Positions 43,648 to 50,844 of a DNA stretch of 64,000 nucleotides are shown piece after piece. Under the pieces are notes generated by a model, which worked only from the letters and a program-made list of their open reading frames with translations, did not search any database and was not told the DNA's origin. The stretch covers positions 7,585,501-7,649,500 of the forward strand of contig NZ_JAGIOH010000001.1 of NCBI RefSeq assembly GCF_017876625.1, written 5' to 3'. Position 1 is the first letter of the stretch. Each line of letters starts with the position of its first letter. This DNA comes from Streptomyces syringium (GTDB lineage: Bacteria > Actinomycetota > Actinomycetes > Streptomycetales > Streptomycetaceae). The position numbers and the translations under genes were made by a program.

Positions 43648-43879
43648 ACGACACCTTCAAGCATCCTCGGGCGGGATTTCGGCTGCCAGTTCTGGAGCGG
43701 CCGTACGGGGCGGGTGCCGAACCGCGCACACCTGGTTCTGGTGTTCGAAACCCATGCGCCGCCCCCGCGCGGGCTCCGGCCGGCGGCGTTCGCCGACCGG
43801 CTGCTCACACACCGATCCGAAGACGCGGCCCCACCCCGTGGGGCGTAAATACGTTGACGTCGTCATCAGCGCTCCTCTA

Positions 43880-43891
43880 CGTTGCACAACG
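43880..43891. promoter_or_regulatory. Inverted-repeat motif CGTTGCACAACG, copy 1
   Basis: 5-bp arms CGTTG/CAACG around CA. The identical 12-mer occurs at 50437-50448, 9 bases before the MerR-family start codon. Confidence 0.45.
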
Positions 43892-44028
43892 CCCCTGTTG
43901 CCGTTGATCGGAGTAGGACGTTGCTCGTCTGAGGTCCTGAGACACCGCGCCCGCAGCCACGCTTCGCCATAGCGTCGCCGCTGCCGGCGTTCCGTGTGCG
44001 ACCTCGACGCATTGAGCCGTCCTCTCCC

Positions 44029-44059
44029 CGGTGCGGGGATTCTTCGTCCCCCTGCGCCG
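44029..44059 (+). promoter_or_regulatory. Candidate attenuator hairpin in the ABC-F leader
   Basis: CGGTGCGGGGA pairs with TCCCC-(CT bulge)-GCGCCG around a 7-base loop, 70 bases before the ABC-F start. No T-run follows, so if it regulates it is more likely Rho-dependent or translational. Confidence 0.4.
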
Positions 44060-44128
44060 ACCTTGGTCGCCCTGTGGTGTCCCGACACGTTGCCCTGGCC
44101 ACCCCTCCAGCAACCATGTGAGGCCCGC

Positions 44129-45769
44129 ATGTCCGCTTCCCCCGCTTCCATCACCTGCACTTCGCTCTCCTACGCCTGGCCGGACGGCACCACCGTCTTC
44201 GAGGACCTCCAGGTCGCTTTCGGGCCCGGCAGGTCCGGACTCATCGGTCTCAACGGCTCGGGAAAGTCCACCCTGGTCAAGCTCATCGCCGGAGAGCTCA
44301 CACCGACCGAGGGCACGGTGCGCGTGGCCGGCGAGACCGGTTACCTGCCACAGAACATCACCCTCGACACCACCCTCCGCGTCGAGGACGTCCTCGGCAT
44401 CACCGAAACCCGCGCCGCCCTGCACTCCATCGAGGCGGGTGATGTCCGCGAGGAACACTTCACGACAGTCGGCGACGACTGGGACGTCGAGGAACGCGCC
44501 ACGGCGACGCTCGCCGGACTGGGCCTGGGCCACATCGGCCTGGACCGCACCGTCGGCGAGGTCTCCGGCGGGGAGTCGGTCCTCTTGCGGCTGGCCGGGC
44601 TGTTGCTGCGCCGACCGGACGTCCTCCTCCTCGACGAACCCACCAACAACCTCGACCTGCATGCGCGCCGGCGGCTGTACGCGGCCGTCGAAGCGTGGTC
44701 CGGCGTCATGGTCGTGGTCAGCCACGACCGTGAACTCCTCGACCGCGTCGACCAGATCGCCGACCTGAGGGCGGGGGAGGTCACCTGGTACGGAGGCAAC
44801 TTCTCCGCGTACGAGGAGGCACTCGCCGCCGAGCAGGAGACGGCCGAGCGCCTGGTACGGGTCGCCGAGTCCGATCTGCGGAAGCAGAAGCGCGAACTGG
44901 CCGATGCCCAGATCAAACTGGCCCGCCGCAAGCGGTACGGGCAGAAGATGTGGGACACCAAACGCGAACCCAAGGTCGTCATGGGAGAGCGCAAGCGGCA
45001 GGCCCAGGTCTCCGCGGGCAAACACCGCATCATGCACGAGGGCAGGCTCGCCGAGGCGAAGGAACGGCTCGACGAGGCCGTGGAGGCCGTGCGCGACGAC
45101 GACGAGATCCGCGTCGATCTCCCGTACACGGCAGTGCCACCAGGCCGCTCCGTGTTCACGCTGAGCGATCTCCACCTCAGGTACGGCGCCCGGGTGAAGG
45201 GCGAGTTCGAGCTGCGCGGCCCCGAGCGGATCGCGCTCGTCGGCCGCAACGGTGCGGGCAAGACGACGCTCCTGCGCACGATCGCCGGAGAGCTGGACGC
45301 CGTCTCCGGGACGGCGACGGCCCATGTGCCGCTGAGGTTCCTGCCCCAGCGACTCGACGTGCTCGACGACGAGCTGACGGTTGTCGAGAACGTGGCGCGG
45401 TTCGCCCCCGAGGCGACCGGCAACAGGATCAGAGCCCGCCTGGCCCGCTTCCTGTTCAAGGGAGACCGGGCCGACCAGCGAGTCGCGACCCTGTCCGGCG
45501 GTGAGCGCTTCCGGGCCACCCTGGCAGCCCTGATGCTCGCCGAACCCGCCCCGCAACTCCTGATGCTGGACGAACCGACGAACAACCTGGACATGGCGTC
45601 CGTTCGCCGGCTGACCACAGCCCTGGCGTCGTACGAGGGCGCACTGATCGTGGCCAGCCACGACATCCGCTTTCTGGAGTCCGTCGCCGTGACGCGATGG
45701 CTGCGCCTGGACGGCGAGCTGCGGGACACGACGGCGGAGGAGGTACGCGCGGAGATGGCGACGAACTGA
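44129..45769 (+). CDS. ABC-F family ATPase (ribosome protection/translation factor)
   Basis: 546 residues. Two NBDs with no membrane domain: NBD1 Walker A GLNGSGKST, signature VSGGES, Walker B VLLLDEPTNNLD; NBD2 GRNGAGKTT, LSGGER, LLMLDEPTNNLD. Between them is a charged coiled-coil P-site tether linker (about 225-340, rich in Arg/Lys/Glu). ABC-F proteins bind the ribosomal E site; subgroups confer resistance to macrolides, lincosamides, pleuromutilins or others. The subgroup is not resolvable here. ATG 44129 has GAGG five to six bases upstream; the same frame is open to GTG 43994 but looks like leader sequence. Ends at a long hairpin. Confidence 0.9.
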   Translation: MSASPASITCTSLSYAWPDGTTVFEDLQVAFGPGRSGLIGLNGSGKSTLVKLIAGELTPTEGTVRVAGETGYLPQNITLDTTLRVEDVLGITETRAALHSIEAGDVREEHFTTVGDDWDVEERATATLAGLGLGHIGLDRTVGEVSGGESVLLRLAGLLLRRPDVLLLDEPTNNLDLHARRRLYAAVEAWSGVMVVVSHDRELLDRVDQIADLRAGEVTWYGGNFSAYEEALAAEQETAERLVRVAESDLRKQKRELADAQIKLARRKRYGQKMWDTKREPKVVMGERKRQAQVSAGKHRIMHEGRLAEAKERLDEAVEAVRDDDEIRVDLPYTAVPPGRSVFTLSDLHLRYGARVKGEFELRGPERIALVGRNGAGKTTLLRTIAGELDAVSGTATAHVPLRFLPQRLDVLDDELTVVENVARFAPEATGNRIRARLARFLFKGDRADQRVATLSGGERFRATLAALMLAEPAPQLLMLDEPTNNLDMASVRRLTTALASYEGALIVASHDIRFLESVAVTRWLRLDGELRDTTAEEVRAEMATN

Positions 45770-45785
45770 GGCCGTGACTTCCCGG

Positions 45786-45826
45786 ACCGGGGTGGGAGAC
45801 GGCGGCATGCCGTCTCCCACCCCGGT
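45786..45826. terminator. Strong hairpin terminator after the ABC-F gene
   Basis: 18-bp perfect stem beginning ACCGGGGTGGGAGACGGC, loop GGCAT, starting 16 bases after the stop. Confidence 0.8.
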
Positions 45827-45906
45827 CACGATGTGCTTCCGGGGGTGTCCGGATCTGCCAGAATCCCGTCATTGCCGACATGGCGGGCTGTGGTGAAGAT
45901 GGACGC

Positions 45907-46890
45907 ATGCCCCTCACCCACCGCGTTGTCATCGCTGTCTTCCCCGATGTCGATCTGCTCGACGTCACCGGCCCGGCGGAAGTCTTCGCCTTGGCCAACC
46001 GGGAATCAGCAGGCAGGGCGGGCTACTCGGTGCGTCTGGCGGGCCCCGGACAGGGACCGGTCCGCACCTCGGCCGGTGTGCGGCTGCTCGCGGACACGTC
46101 CTTCGCCGAAGTCGGCGCGGGCGTCGACACACTGCTGGTACCCGGTGCGGTGGACATGCACCCGGAAGGCCCGGTGGCCCGCATCGACCAGGACGTCGTC
46201 GACTGGATCAAAACCACCGCCCCGCACGCACAGCGAGTGGCATCGGTATGCGTCGGCGCGCACCTGCTGGCGGCGGCCGGACTGCTGGACGGCAAGAGGG
46301 CGACCACCCACTGGTCGACGGCGGCACAGCTCGCCGCCGACCACCCCCAGGTCACCGTGGACGCCGACCCGATCTTCGTGCGCTCCGGGCAGGTGTGGAC
46401 GGGGGCGGGCATCAGCGCCTGCATGGACCTCGCACTGGCCCTGGTGGCCGAGGACCACGGTGAGGACCTGGCTCTGGCAGTAGCCCGTCAACTGGTGATG
46501 TACCTCAAGCGGCAAGGCGGGCAGAGCCAGTTCAGTGTCCCACTGAGCCGCCCCGCCGCCGGCAGGCGGGACATCGACGAACTGCGCCTGTTCATCGCCG
46601 AACACCTCGACGCCGACCTGTCGGCGGCCGCGCTCGCGGCTCGGATGTGCCTGAGCGAGCGCCACTTCGCTCGTGTCTTCCGCCAGGAGACCGGCACCAG
46701 CCCGGCCGCCTACGTCGAGGCCGCACGCGTCGAAGCCGCGCGCCGCCTGCTGGAAACCACCGACCAGCCGCTCGAACACGTCGCCGGAATCACCGGCCTG
46801 GGCTCCGTGGAAACCCTGCACCGCGCCTTCCGCAAGCAGATCAGCACGACCCCGGCGGCCTACCGCCGCCGCTTCCGCACCACCACCTGA
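45907..46890 (+). CDS. GlxA-type AraC-family regulator
   Basis: 327 residues. An N-terminal DJ-1/PfpI-like domain (VVIAVFPDVDLLDVTGPAEVF, ASVCVGAHLLAAAGLLDGKRATTHW with a nucleophile-elbow Cys) is followed by a double HTH AraC domain (LSAAALAARMCLSERHFARVFRQETG). These usually act as transcription activators or repressors of an adjacent hydrolase. ATG 45907 chosen; 45880 is an in-frame alternative. A 7-bp hairpin (46899-46917) follows the stop, and the cysteine hydrolase gene is 58 bp downstream, its probable target. Confidence 0.9.
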   Translation: MPLTHRVVIAVFPDVDLLDVTGPAEVFALANRESAGRAGYSVRLAGPGQGPVRTSAGVRLLADTSFAEVGAGVDTLLVPGAVDMHPEGPVARIDQDVVDWIKTTAPHAQRVASVCVGAHLLAAAGLLDGKRATTHWSTAAQLAADHPQVTVDADPIFVRSGQVWTGAGISACMDLALALVAEDHGEDLALAVARQLVMYLKRQGGQSQFSVPLSRPAAGRRDIDELRLFIAEHLDADLSAAALAARMCLSERHFARVFRQETGTSPAAYVEAARVEAARRLLETTDQPLEHVAGITGLGSVETLHRAFRKQISTTPAAYRRRFRTTT

Positions 46891-46948
46891 CCACCCCTCG
46901 CGCGGCTTCACCGCGCGCCGTTCACCTTTCCTGAAAGGCCCCCTTGTG

Positions 46949-47551
46949 ATGACCGCTTCCGCCAGCCTGCGTGACGTGATCGGCCTCGGCAGCCACGTGC
47001 CCCGCCTCGGCGAGTCCACCCTGGTAATGATCGACTTCCAGAACACCTACCGCGACGGAGTCATGGCACTCGACGGCGCCGAGCAGGCCCTGGCCGCCGG
47101 GGCCCGCCTCCTCGCCTCGGCCCGCGCCGTCGGCGCCCCGGTCATCCATGTGGTCAATGACGGCGGTGAAGGCAGCCCGTACGACATCCGCGCCGAGATC
47201 GGATCCATCAGCGACGAGGTCGCTCCCCTCGCGGGCGAACCGGTCGTGGTCAAGCACTTCCCGAACGCCTTCCACGACACCGCGCTGGAGGAGACCCTGC
47301 GCACCCTCAGTGCCGGACCCGACCTGGTCATCGCCGGGTTCATGACCCACATGTGCGTCACCTTCACCGCCCAGGGCGCCTTCAACCTCGGTTACCGCCC
47401 CACCGTCGTCGCCGAGGCCACCGCCACCCGCCCCCTCACCACACCCGACGGAAACGTACTGTCGGCCGCCACCCTCCAGAGCGCGGCCCTGACCACCATC
47501 AGCGACCTGTTCGGCACCGTCGCCCCGACGGTCGACAGCCTCGTTCCGTAG
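46949..47551 (+). CDS. Cysteine hydrolase, isochorismatase family
   Basis: 200 residues. Catalytic triad visible as D29 (VMIDFQN), K102 (VVKHFPNAF) and C136 (THMCVTFT), with the cis-peptide region before the Cys typical of the family. Members hydrolyse isochorismate, nicotinamide or N-carbamoyl compounds; substrate unknown. ATG 46949 overlaps GTG 46946; GAAAGG lies upstream. In tandem with the GlxA-type regulator, a recurrent pairing in actinobacteria. Confidence 0.9.
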   Translation: MTASASLRDVIGLGSHVPRLGESTLVMIDFQNTYRDGVMALDGAEQALAAGARLLASARAVGAPVIHVVNDGGEGSPYDIRAEIGSISDEVAPLAGEPVVVKHFPNAFHDTALEETLRTLSAGPDLVIAGFMTHMCVTFTAQGAFNLGYRPTVVAEATATRPLTTPDGNVLSAATLQSAALTTISDLFGTVAPTVDSLVP

Positions 47552-47609
47552 GGGCCGTTGAAACGCTGACCGGGGGCGGCTGGATGTCCTGATGGGGCGT
47601 CACCACGGC

Positions 47610-48077
47610 TCAGCGGATCAACAGCGAAGCACGGGATACGAACGCTTCGATGGCCTGCCTCGCCCGGGCATCCAGGGCGTCCCGCTCCATCTGGTCCCGC
47701 GCCGTCGACACATCCCGCGTGCACTGATAGGCCCGCTCGGCCGCGAGGACCACCTCCCGGTCATCAGTGAGCAACTTGACCCGATAGAGCACTTGTCGTG
47801 TAGCCGTTCGCAGACGGTGGGCTTCATCCCGTGCCGTGATGAAGCCCTCTCCGTCCGGGTCCTGCTGCTTGCGGTACCAGCGGTCCGCCTGGCCGTGGCG
47901 GTACTCCTCCGCTGCCGCGGCGAACGAACTGTACGTGCCCATGCGCTCCTGCCGGAGCGCTTCGGACCGTGCGAACAGCTCACTGCGCCGGGACGCGAGG
48001 CGCTGGAAGATGTGCGTGATCACGGCACCCAGAAGTGTGCCCCCCACCGCTACAACGCTTGTCCATATGGCTTCCAC
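47610..48077 (-). CDS. Hypothetical membrane-anchored helical protein
   Basis: 155 residues from GTG 48077. One N-terminal hydrophobic helix (IWTSVVAVGGTLLGAVITHIF) is followed by a long charged alpha-helical region rich in Arg/Glu/Ala (RRSELFARSEALRQERMG, AHRLRTATRQVLYRVKLL). That looks like a signal-anchor with a cytoplasmic coiled coil. No family recognised. The ribosome site is weak. Related small proteins of this type occur as orphans in Streptomyces. Confidence 0.65.
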   Translation of the reverse strand: MEAIWTSVVAVGGTLLGAVITHIFQRLASRRSELFARSEALRQERMGTYSSFAAAAEEYRHGQADRWYRKQQDPDGEGFITARDEAHRLRTATRQVLYRVKLLTDDREVVLAAERAYQCTRDVSTARDQMERDALDARARQAIEAFVSRASLLIR

Positions 48078-48131
48078 GGCATCAGCTGATCACATCGGAT
48101 GCCGAATGCGTTGCCGAGGAATCGGACACGG

Positions 48132-48503
48132 TCAGCCTTCGTGTGTGGTGATGGCGTACCCCTCCGGGCCGGCGAACGTGAACATCCTGCCGAAGGGGCC
48201 CTCCTCGGGCGCCCTGAGGATGGGGATCCCGGCGGCGTGCAGTCGGTCGTGCAGCGCCTGCGCGTCGGTGGTCCGGAACCACAGGGCGACCCCGAGGCCG
48301 GGCCGCTCGACGGCGTCGAGATCCACCCCGGGCAGCGGCTCGCGCACCGCGAACGGAATCGGCTCGGTGGGGAACACCACGGCGCCGGAGGGCGAGGCCG
48401 GTGCGCGGCGCAGCCCGAGGTGCTTCTCGTAGAAGGCGGCAGCCGCTTCGACATCACGCACCTGCAGTGCGATGAAGTCGGGCCCGCTGACGGTGACAGC
48501 CAT
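48132..48503 (-). CDS. VOC-superfamily (glyoxalase/bleomycin-resistance-like) protein
   Basis: 123 residues with two beta-alpha-beta-beta-beta modules: GPDFIALQVRDVEAAAAFYEKHLGLRR, then VALWFRTTDAQALHDRLHAAGI and a C-terminal DPEGYAI-like FAGPEGYAITTHE. A metal-binding Glu is expected near the end. Function unknown within VOC; dioxygenase, lyase or drug-binding roles occur. ATG 48503 has AGGGAG six bases upstream. Divergent from a MarR regulator, with shared operators between them. Confidence 0.85.
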   Translation of the reverse strand: MAVTVSGPDFIALQVRDVEAAAAFYEKHLGLRRAPASPSGAVVFPTEPIPFAVREPLPGVDLDAVERPGLGVALWFRTTDAQALHDRLHAAGIPILRAPEEGPFGRMFTFAGPEGYAITTHEG

Positions 48504-48526
48504 GAGTACTCCCTGGTCAGGTTCCA

Positions 48527-48542
48527 TGTCAGGACTTTGACA
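48527..48542. promoter_or_regulatory. MarR-type operator, copy 1
   Basis: TGTCAGGACTTTGACA: TGTCA-N6-TGACA dyad, just upstream of the VOC start. Confidence 0.7.
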
Positions 48543-48572
48543 TTGAGGAAAGTAGACGGAGCTGCGCAAAAT

Positions 48573-48588
48573 TGTCAAACTCCTGACA
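48573..48588. promoter_or_regulatory. MarR-type operator, copy 2
   Basis: TGTCAAACTCCTGACA: the same TGTCA-N6-TGACA dyad, 46 bp from copy 1 start-to-start. Its last base is the A of the MarR start codon. The two copies together also form a 17-bp inverted repeat with one mismatch. Confidence 0.7.
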
Positions 48589-49049
48589 TGCACGATGGGA
48601 CTCTCTCCGGCCAGGCCTCGCCGTCCGCCGACGTCACCGAGCGCCTGGGATACCGCCTCAAGCGCGCCGCCGCGGCCCTGCGCGGCGCGATGGACAAAGC
48701 GCTGCGTGAGTACGGCATGACGGTGCCGCAGTACGCCTGTCTCGAACTCCTCGACCAGCGCCCCGGTCTGTCCAACGCCGAGCTGGCCCGCGGCACCTTC
48801 GTCACCCGGCAGTCCATGAACGTGGTCCTGCGCGGACTGCAGGACGCGGGCCTCATCACCCGCCCGGCTACCACCGACCGCGGACGTGCTCTGCCCGCCC
48901 ACCTCACCGACGAGGGCCGGCTTCGCCTCGCGGCGGCACGCTCCGCTGTCTACGCCATCGACCAGCGCATGACCGACGCGGTCCCGGAGCAACGTCTCGC
49001 GGACCTCCTCGCCGACCTCGACCGCATGGTCGCAGCTCTCGACGGGTGA
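48588..49049 (+). CDS. MarR-family transcriptional regulator
   Basis: 153 residues. Winged-helix core with LSNAELARGTFVTRQSMNVVLRGLQDAGLITR (HTH plus wing) and the wing TTDRGRALPAHLTDEG, flanked by dimerisation helices. It probably binds a phenolic or oxidant ligand and represses the divergent VOC gene and itself through the paired TGTCA-N6-TGACA sites. Operator copy 2 overlaps its own start, so occupancy would block translation or elongation start directly. The ATG overlap with the operator implies a very short leader, possibly leaderless. Confidence 0.9.
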   Translation: MHDGTLSGQASPSADVTERLGYRLKRAAAALRGAMDKALREYGMTVPQYACLELLDQRPGLSNAELARGTFVTRQSMNVVLRGLQDAGLITRPATTDRGRALPAHLTDEGRLRLAAARSAVYAIDQRMTDAVPEQRLADLLADLDRMVAALDG

Positions 49050-49220
49050 GAAGGCCGTGCGAACGTGATGCCGCCGGGTCGCCCGAACGCGGCGACCGCG
49101 TCGCGGCGGCCATCGTCGCGGATCAGCGCACGCGCGAGCCGTCGTTCGGCCTCTGACGAGCGCTCAACCCTGCCGCCCCGCCGTATCGTTCAGGGGTCCA
49201 CGCGCTCCTCGCAACACTGA

Positions 49221-49254
49221 GGGGCCCTTGCCGGCGCGCGCCGGCAAGGGCCCC
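49221..49254 (+). terminator. Perfect 17-bp stem terminator with T-run
   Basis: Left arm GGGGCCCTTGCCGGCGC, right arm its exact complement with no loop bases drawn, followed by TTTT. A classic strong intrinsic terminator for plus-strand transcripts (MarR); it lies 17 bp past the end of the convergent 49272 gene. Confidence 0.85.
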
Positions 49255-49271
49255 TTTTCCGTGATGATGGC

Positions 49272-49646
49272 TCAGTGGTCGGAGTAGCTGAAGTCGCCCA
49301 TGGTCCAGGCGCTGACGTCCTTGATCGCGACGCGGTACATGCCGCCCGTCTCGGGGATGCCGATGCTGCCTTGCAGGATGCGGGCCACGTGGAAGTGCAG
49401 ATGTGTGGGCGGCCGACTGCGGTCGGGCCGGTCCGGTGCCTGGCCGGCGGTGAAAATGCCGGAGAACGGGCCGAGGTGTGCCGAGTCCGTCAGGACCTCC
49501 GACACCCGCTCCCTCCATACGGCTTCGGGAGCCAGCCGTCCGGTGATGACAGCGCCGCCGGTGACAACGGTCAGGGACATCTGATTGCTTTGCTCGGACT
49601 CCACCATGGCGGCGACATCGACGAGCAGTTCGTCAGGGATCGACAT
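49272..49646 (-). CDS. Hypothetical protein, possible GvpU-like family
   Basis: 124 residues from ATG 49646. N-terminal SIPDELLVDVAAMVESEQSN, then a beta-rich LTVVTGGAVITGRL and a conserved-looking THLHFHVARILQGSIGI, ending SAWTMGDFSYSDH. The layout (short helix, 'x-LTVxxGGxxISGxL' strand, His-rich middle) recalls gas-vesicle accessory GvpU-type proteins, but the match is from memory and weak. No ribosome site is clear. Lies between two perfect palindromic hairpins (49221 and 50399) and next to an 0.8-kb non-coding region. Confidence 0.5.
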   Translation of the reverse strand: MSIPDELLVDVAAMVESEQSNQMSLTVVTGGAVITGRLAPEAVWRERVSEVLTDSAHLGPFSGIFTAGQAPDRPDRSRPPTHLHFHVARILQGSIGIPETGGMYRVAIKDVSAWTMGDFSYSDH

Positions 49647-49959
49647 GAGAGCTGATTCTATCCGCCGGGCCCGGCCGGCTGGGGTGGGCGTTTGGCCGGC
49701 CGGTGGGACTGGCACCCATCTCGTTCCTGGCCGCAGACTTCCTCCACCTCGGACACTCCAAAATCTATGCTCGCGGTAGTAGACATCGGGGCGTCGCGCG
49801 GCTAACGTTTCTGCCGTAGACGAGGTCAAGCGAGACCCGGCAGAGATGAACTGGCGGGTAGTAGTACGTGAGTTCGCAGTTCAGGGTGGCTGCGGAGTCC
49901 CGGAGCCGAGTTTCTTGCAGGATGGCGACGGGTCTGGCAGCCGCCCTGGGCGGCCCGCA

Positions 49960-49975
49960 GGTTTCAGGGGCTGCC
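49960..49975 (+). repeat. 16-bp direct repeat, copy A
   Basis: GGTTTCAGGGGCTGCC; identical copy at 50125-50140, 165 bp downstream. Confidence 0.8.
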
Positions 49976-50124
49976 ACAGGCAGTACCAGCAGTCGGTTTA
50001 TATGCGGTAACTCAGCAAAGGCGTCGGACTGCAGGCGCGCGTGCTGAGGAGTCCGGCAGTCGGGTCCTCCGCCCAGGGCCAGTGCAGTGGGGCGGCGGGC
50101 GGTCTGCCGGGCAAGGCGACCCGT

Positions 50125-50140
50125 GGTTTCAGGGGCTGCC
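50125..50140 (+). repeat. 16-bp direct repeat, copy B
   Basis: Identical to 49960-49975, within a partly duplicated unit of roughly 90 bp. Confidence 0.8.
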
Positions 50141-50398
50141 GCCAGCAAGCCCGGCAGTTCGCGTGACCGGTGAGCGCTGGTCACGCAGGTAGCTGATTCA
50201 GAGGGAGAACGGAGGAAGCAGACGCCATCAGGATCGCCCGGGCGAGGAAGGTTCGGCTCGGGCACCGCAAGGCCCCGGAACGGAAGGTGGTCCCCGGTCA
50301 CGCATTCACGATCCCCGCATCCCCGCCCTTCTGGGCGGGGCAGCGGAAACAGAAGGTCGGCGCGGTAACAGGCCGACGGATGGTGTTGAATTTCCTTC

Positions 50399-50430
50399 GG
50401 GGCCCTGGTGCCGTACGGCACCAGGGCCCC
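50399..50430. terminator. 32-base perfect palindrome before the MerR gene
   Basis: Arms GGGGCCCTGGTGCCGT and complement, without T-run on either side. Terminator-like or attenuator; only 27 bases before the MerR start codon. Confidence 0.6.
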
Positions 50431-50436
50431 TCGACG

Positions 50437-50448
50437 CGTTGCACAACG
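50437..50448. promoter_or_regulatory. Inverted-repeat motif CGTTGCACAACG, copy 2
   Basis: Same 12-mer as 43880-43891. Overlaps the region just before the GAGG ribosome site of the MerR gene, so may be its autoregulatory operator or an RNA stem. Confidence 0.45.
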
Positions 50449-50456
50449 AGGTGAGA

Positions 50457-50795
50457 ATGACAGCAGACACTCCGCTCAGTGGCCGTCTGGACGACGACGA
50501 CTACCCCGCGTACACCATGGGCCGGGCTGCCGAGATGCTCGGCACCACACCCGGCTTCCTCCGAGCCATCGGTGAGGCCCGCCTCATCACCCCGCTCCGC
50601 TCCGAGGGCGGGCACCGCCGGTACTCCCGCTACCAGCTGCGGATCGCGGCCCGCGCCCGCGCACTCGTCGACCAGGGCACCCCGGTCGAGGCAGCCTGCC
50701 GCATCGTCATCCTCGAGGACCAGCTCGAGGAGGCCCAGCGCATCAACGCCGAATTCCGCCGCGCCGCGGCCGACCCGCATCCCAGCTCTCACTGA
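50457..50795 (+). CDS. MerR-family helix-turn-helix regulator, short form
   Basis: 112 residues. MerR-type winged HTH (YTMGRAAEMLGTTPGFLRAIGEARLITPLRSEGGHRRYSRYQL) then a dimerisation helix (EAACRIVILEDQLEEAQRIN). The ligand domain is minimal, so this is a stand-alone DNA-binding protein of the kind common in Streptomyces. ATG 50457 has GAGG five bases upstream. Preceded by the palindrome at 50399 and the inverted motif at 50437. Confidence 0.85.
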   Translation: MTADTPLSGRLDDDDYPAYTMGRAAEMLGTTPGFLRAIGEARLITPLRSEGGHRRYSRYQLRIAARARALVDQGTPVEAACRIVILEDQLEEAQRINAEFRRAAADPHPSSH

Positions 50796-50844
50796 GCGTC
50801 CGCGACCCCGGGGCACGGACCGGAGCCGGCCGCAGGGTTGGCGG

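Larger units (their letters stand above)
43648..44128. other. Intergenic leader region of the ABC-F gene, about 480 bp
   Basis: Divergent spacer between the phosphatase and ABC-F genes. It contains CGTTGCACAACG at 43880-43891 (shared with the MerR leader at 50437) and a GTG-initiated frame at 43994 in phase with the ABC-F gene. It also holds a stable hairpin at 44029-44059. Leader-based attenuation is known for antibiotic-resistance ABC-F genes, so this may be regulatory. Confidence 0.5.
49647..50456. other. Long non-coding, structured region with duplicated blocks (810 bp)
   Basis: No convincing ORF on either strand. Three short blocks recur in the same order: GGAGTCC (49894; 50048), GGTCTG (49931; 50101) and GGTTTCAGGGGCTGCC (49960; 50125). 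Hairpins: GCGTGACC/GGTCACGC at 50161-50186, CCCCGCCC-TTCT-GGGCGGGG at 50321-50340, GTCGGC/GCCGAC at 50356-50377, and a 32-base palindrome at 50399-50430. Candidates are a degenerate mobile-element end with a guide-RNA-like structure, or an expressed leader RNA of the MerR gene. Confidence 0.5.

Noticed and set aside
43994..44128. Longer ABC-F start at GTG 43994
   Set aside because: No ribosome site and the added residues are Pro-rich leader-like; ABC-F proteins usually begin close to the first NBD, as from ATG 44129.
49960..50140. CRISPR-like repeat
   Set aside because: Only two copies of the 16-mer, irregular spacing, no cas genes and surrounding sequence is itself partly duplicated.
49765..50421. 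218-codon minus-strand frame in the non-coding region
   Set aside because: Spans hairpins and duplicated blocks, has no ribosome site, unusual composition and no recognisable domain.
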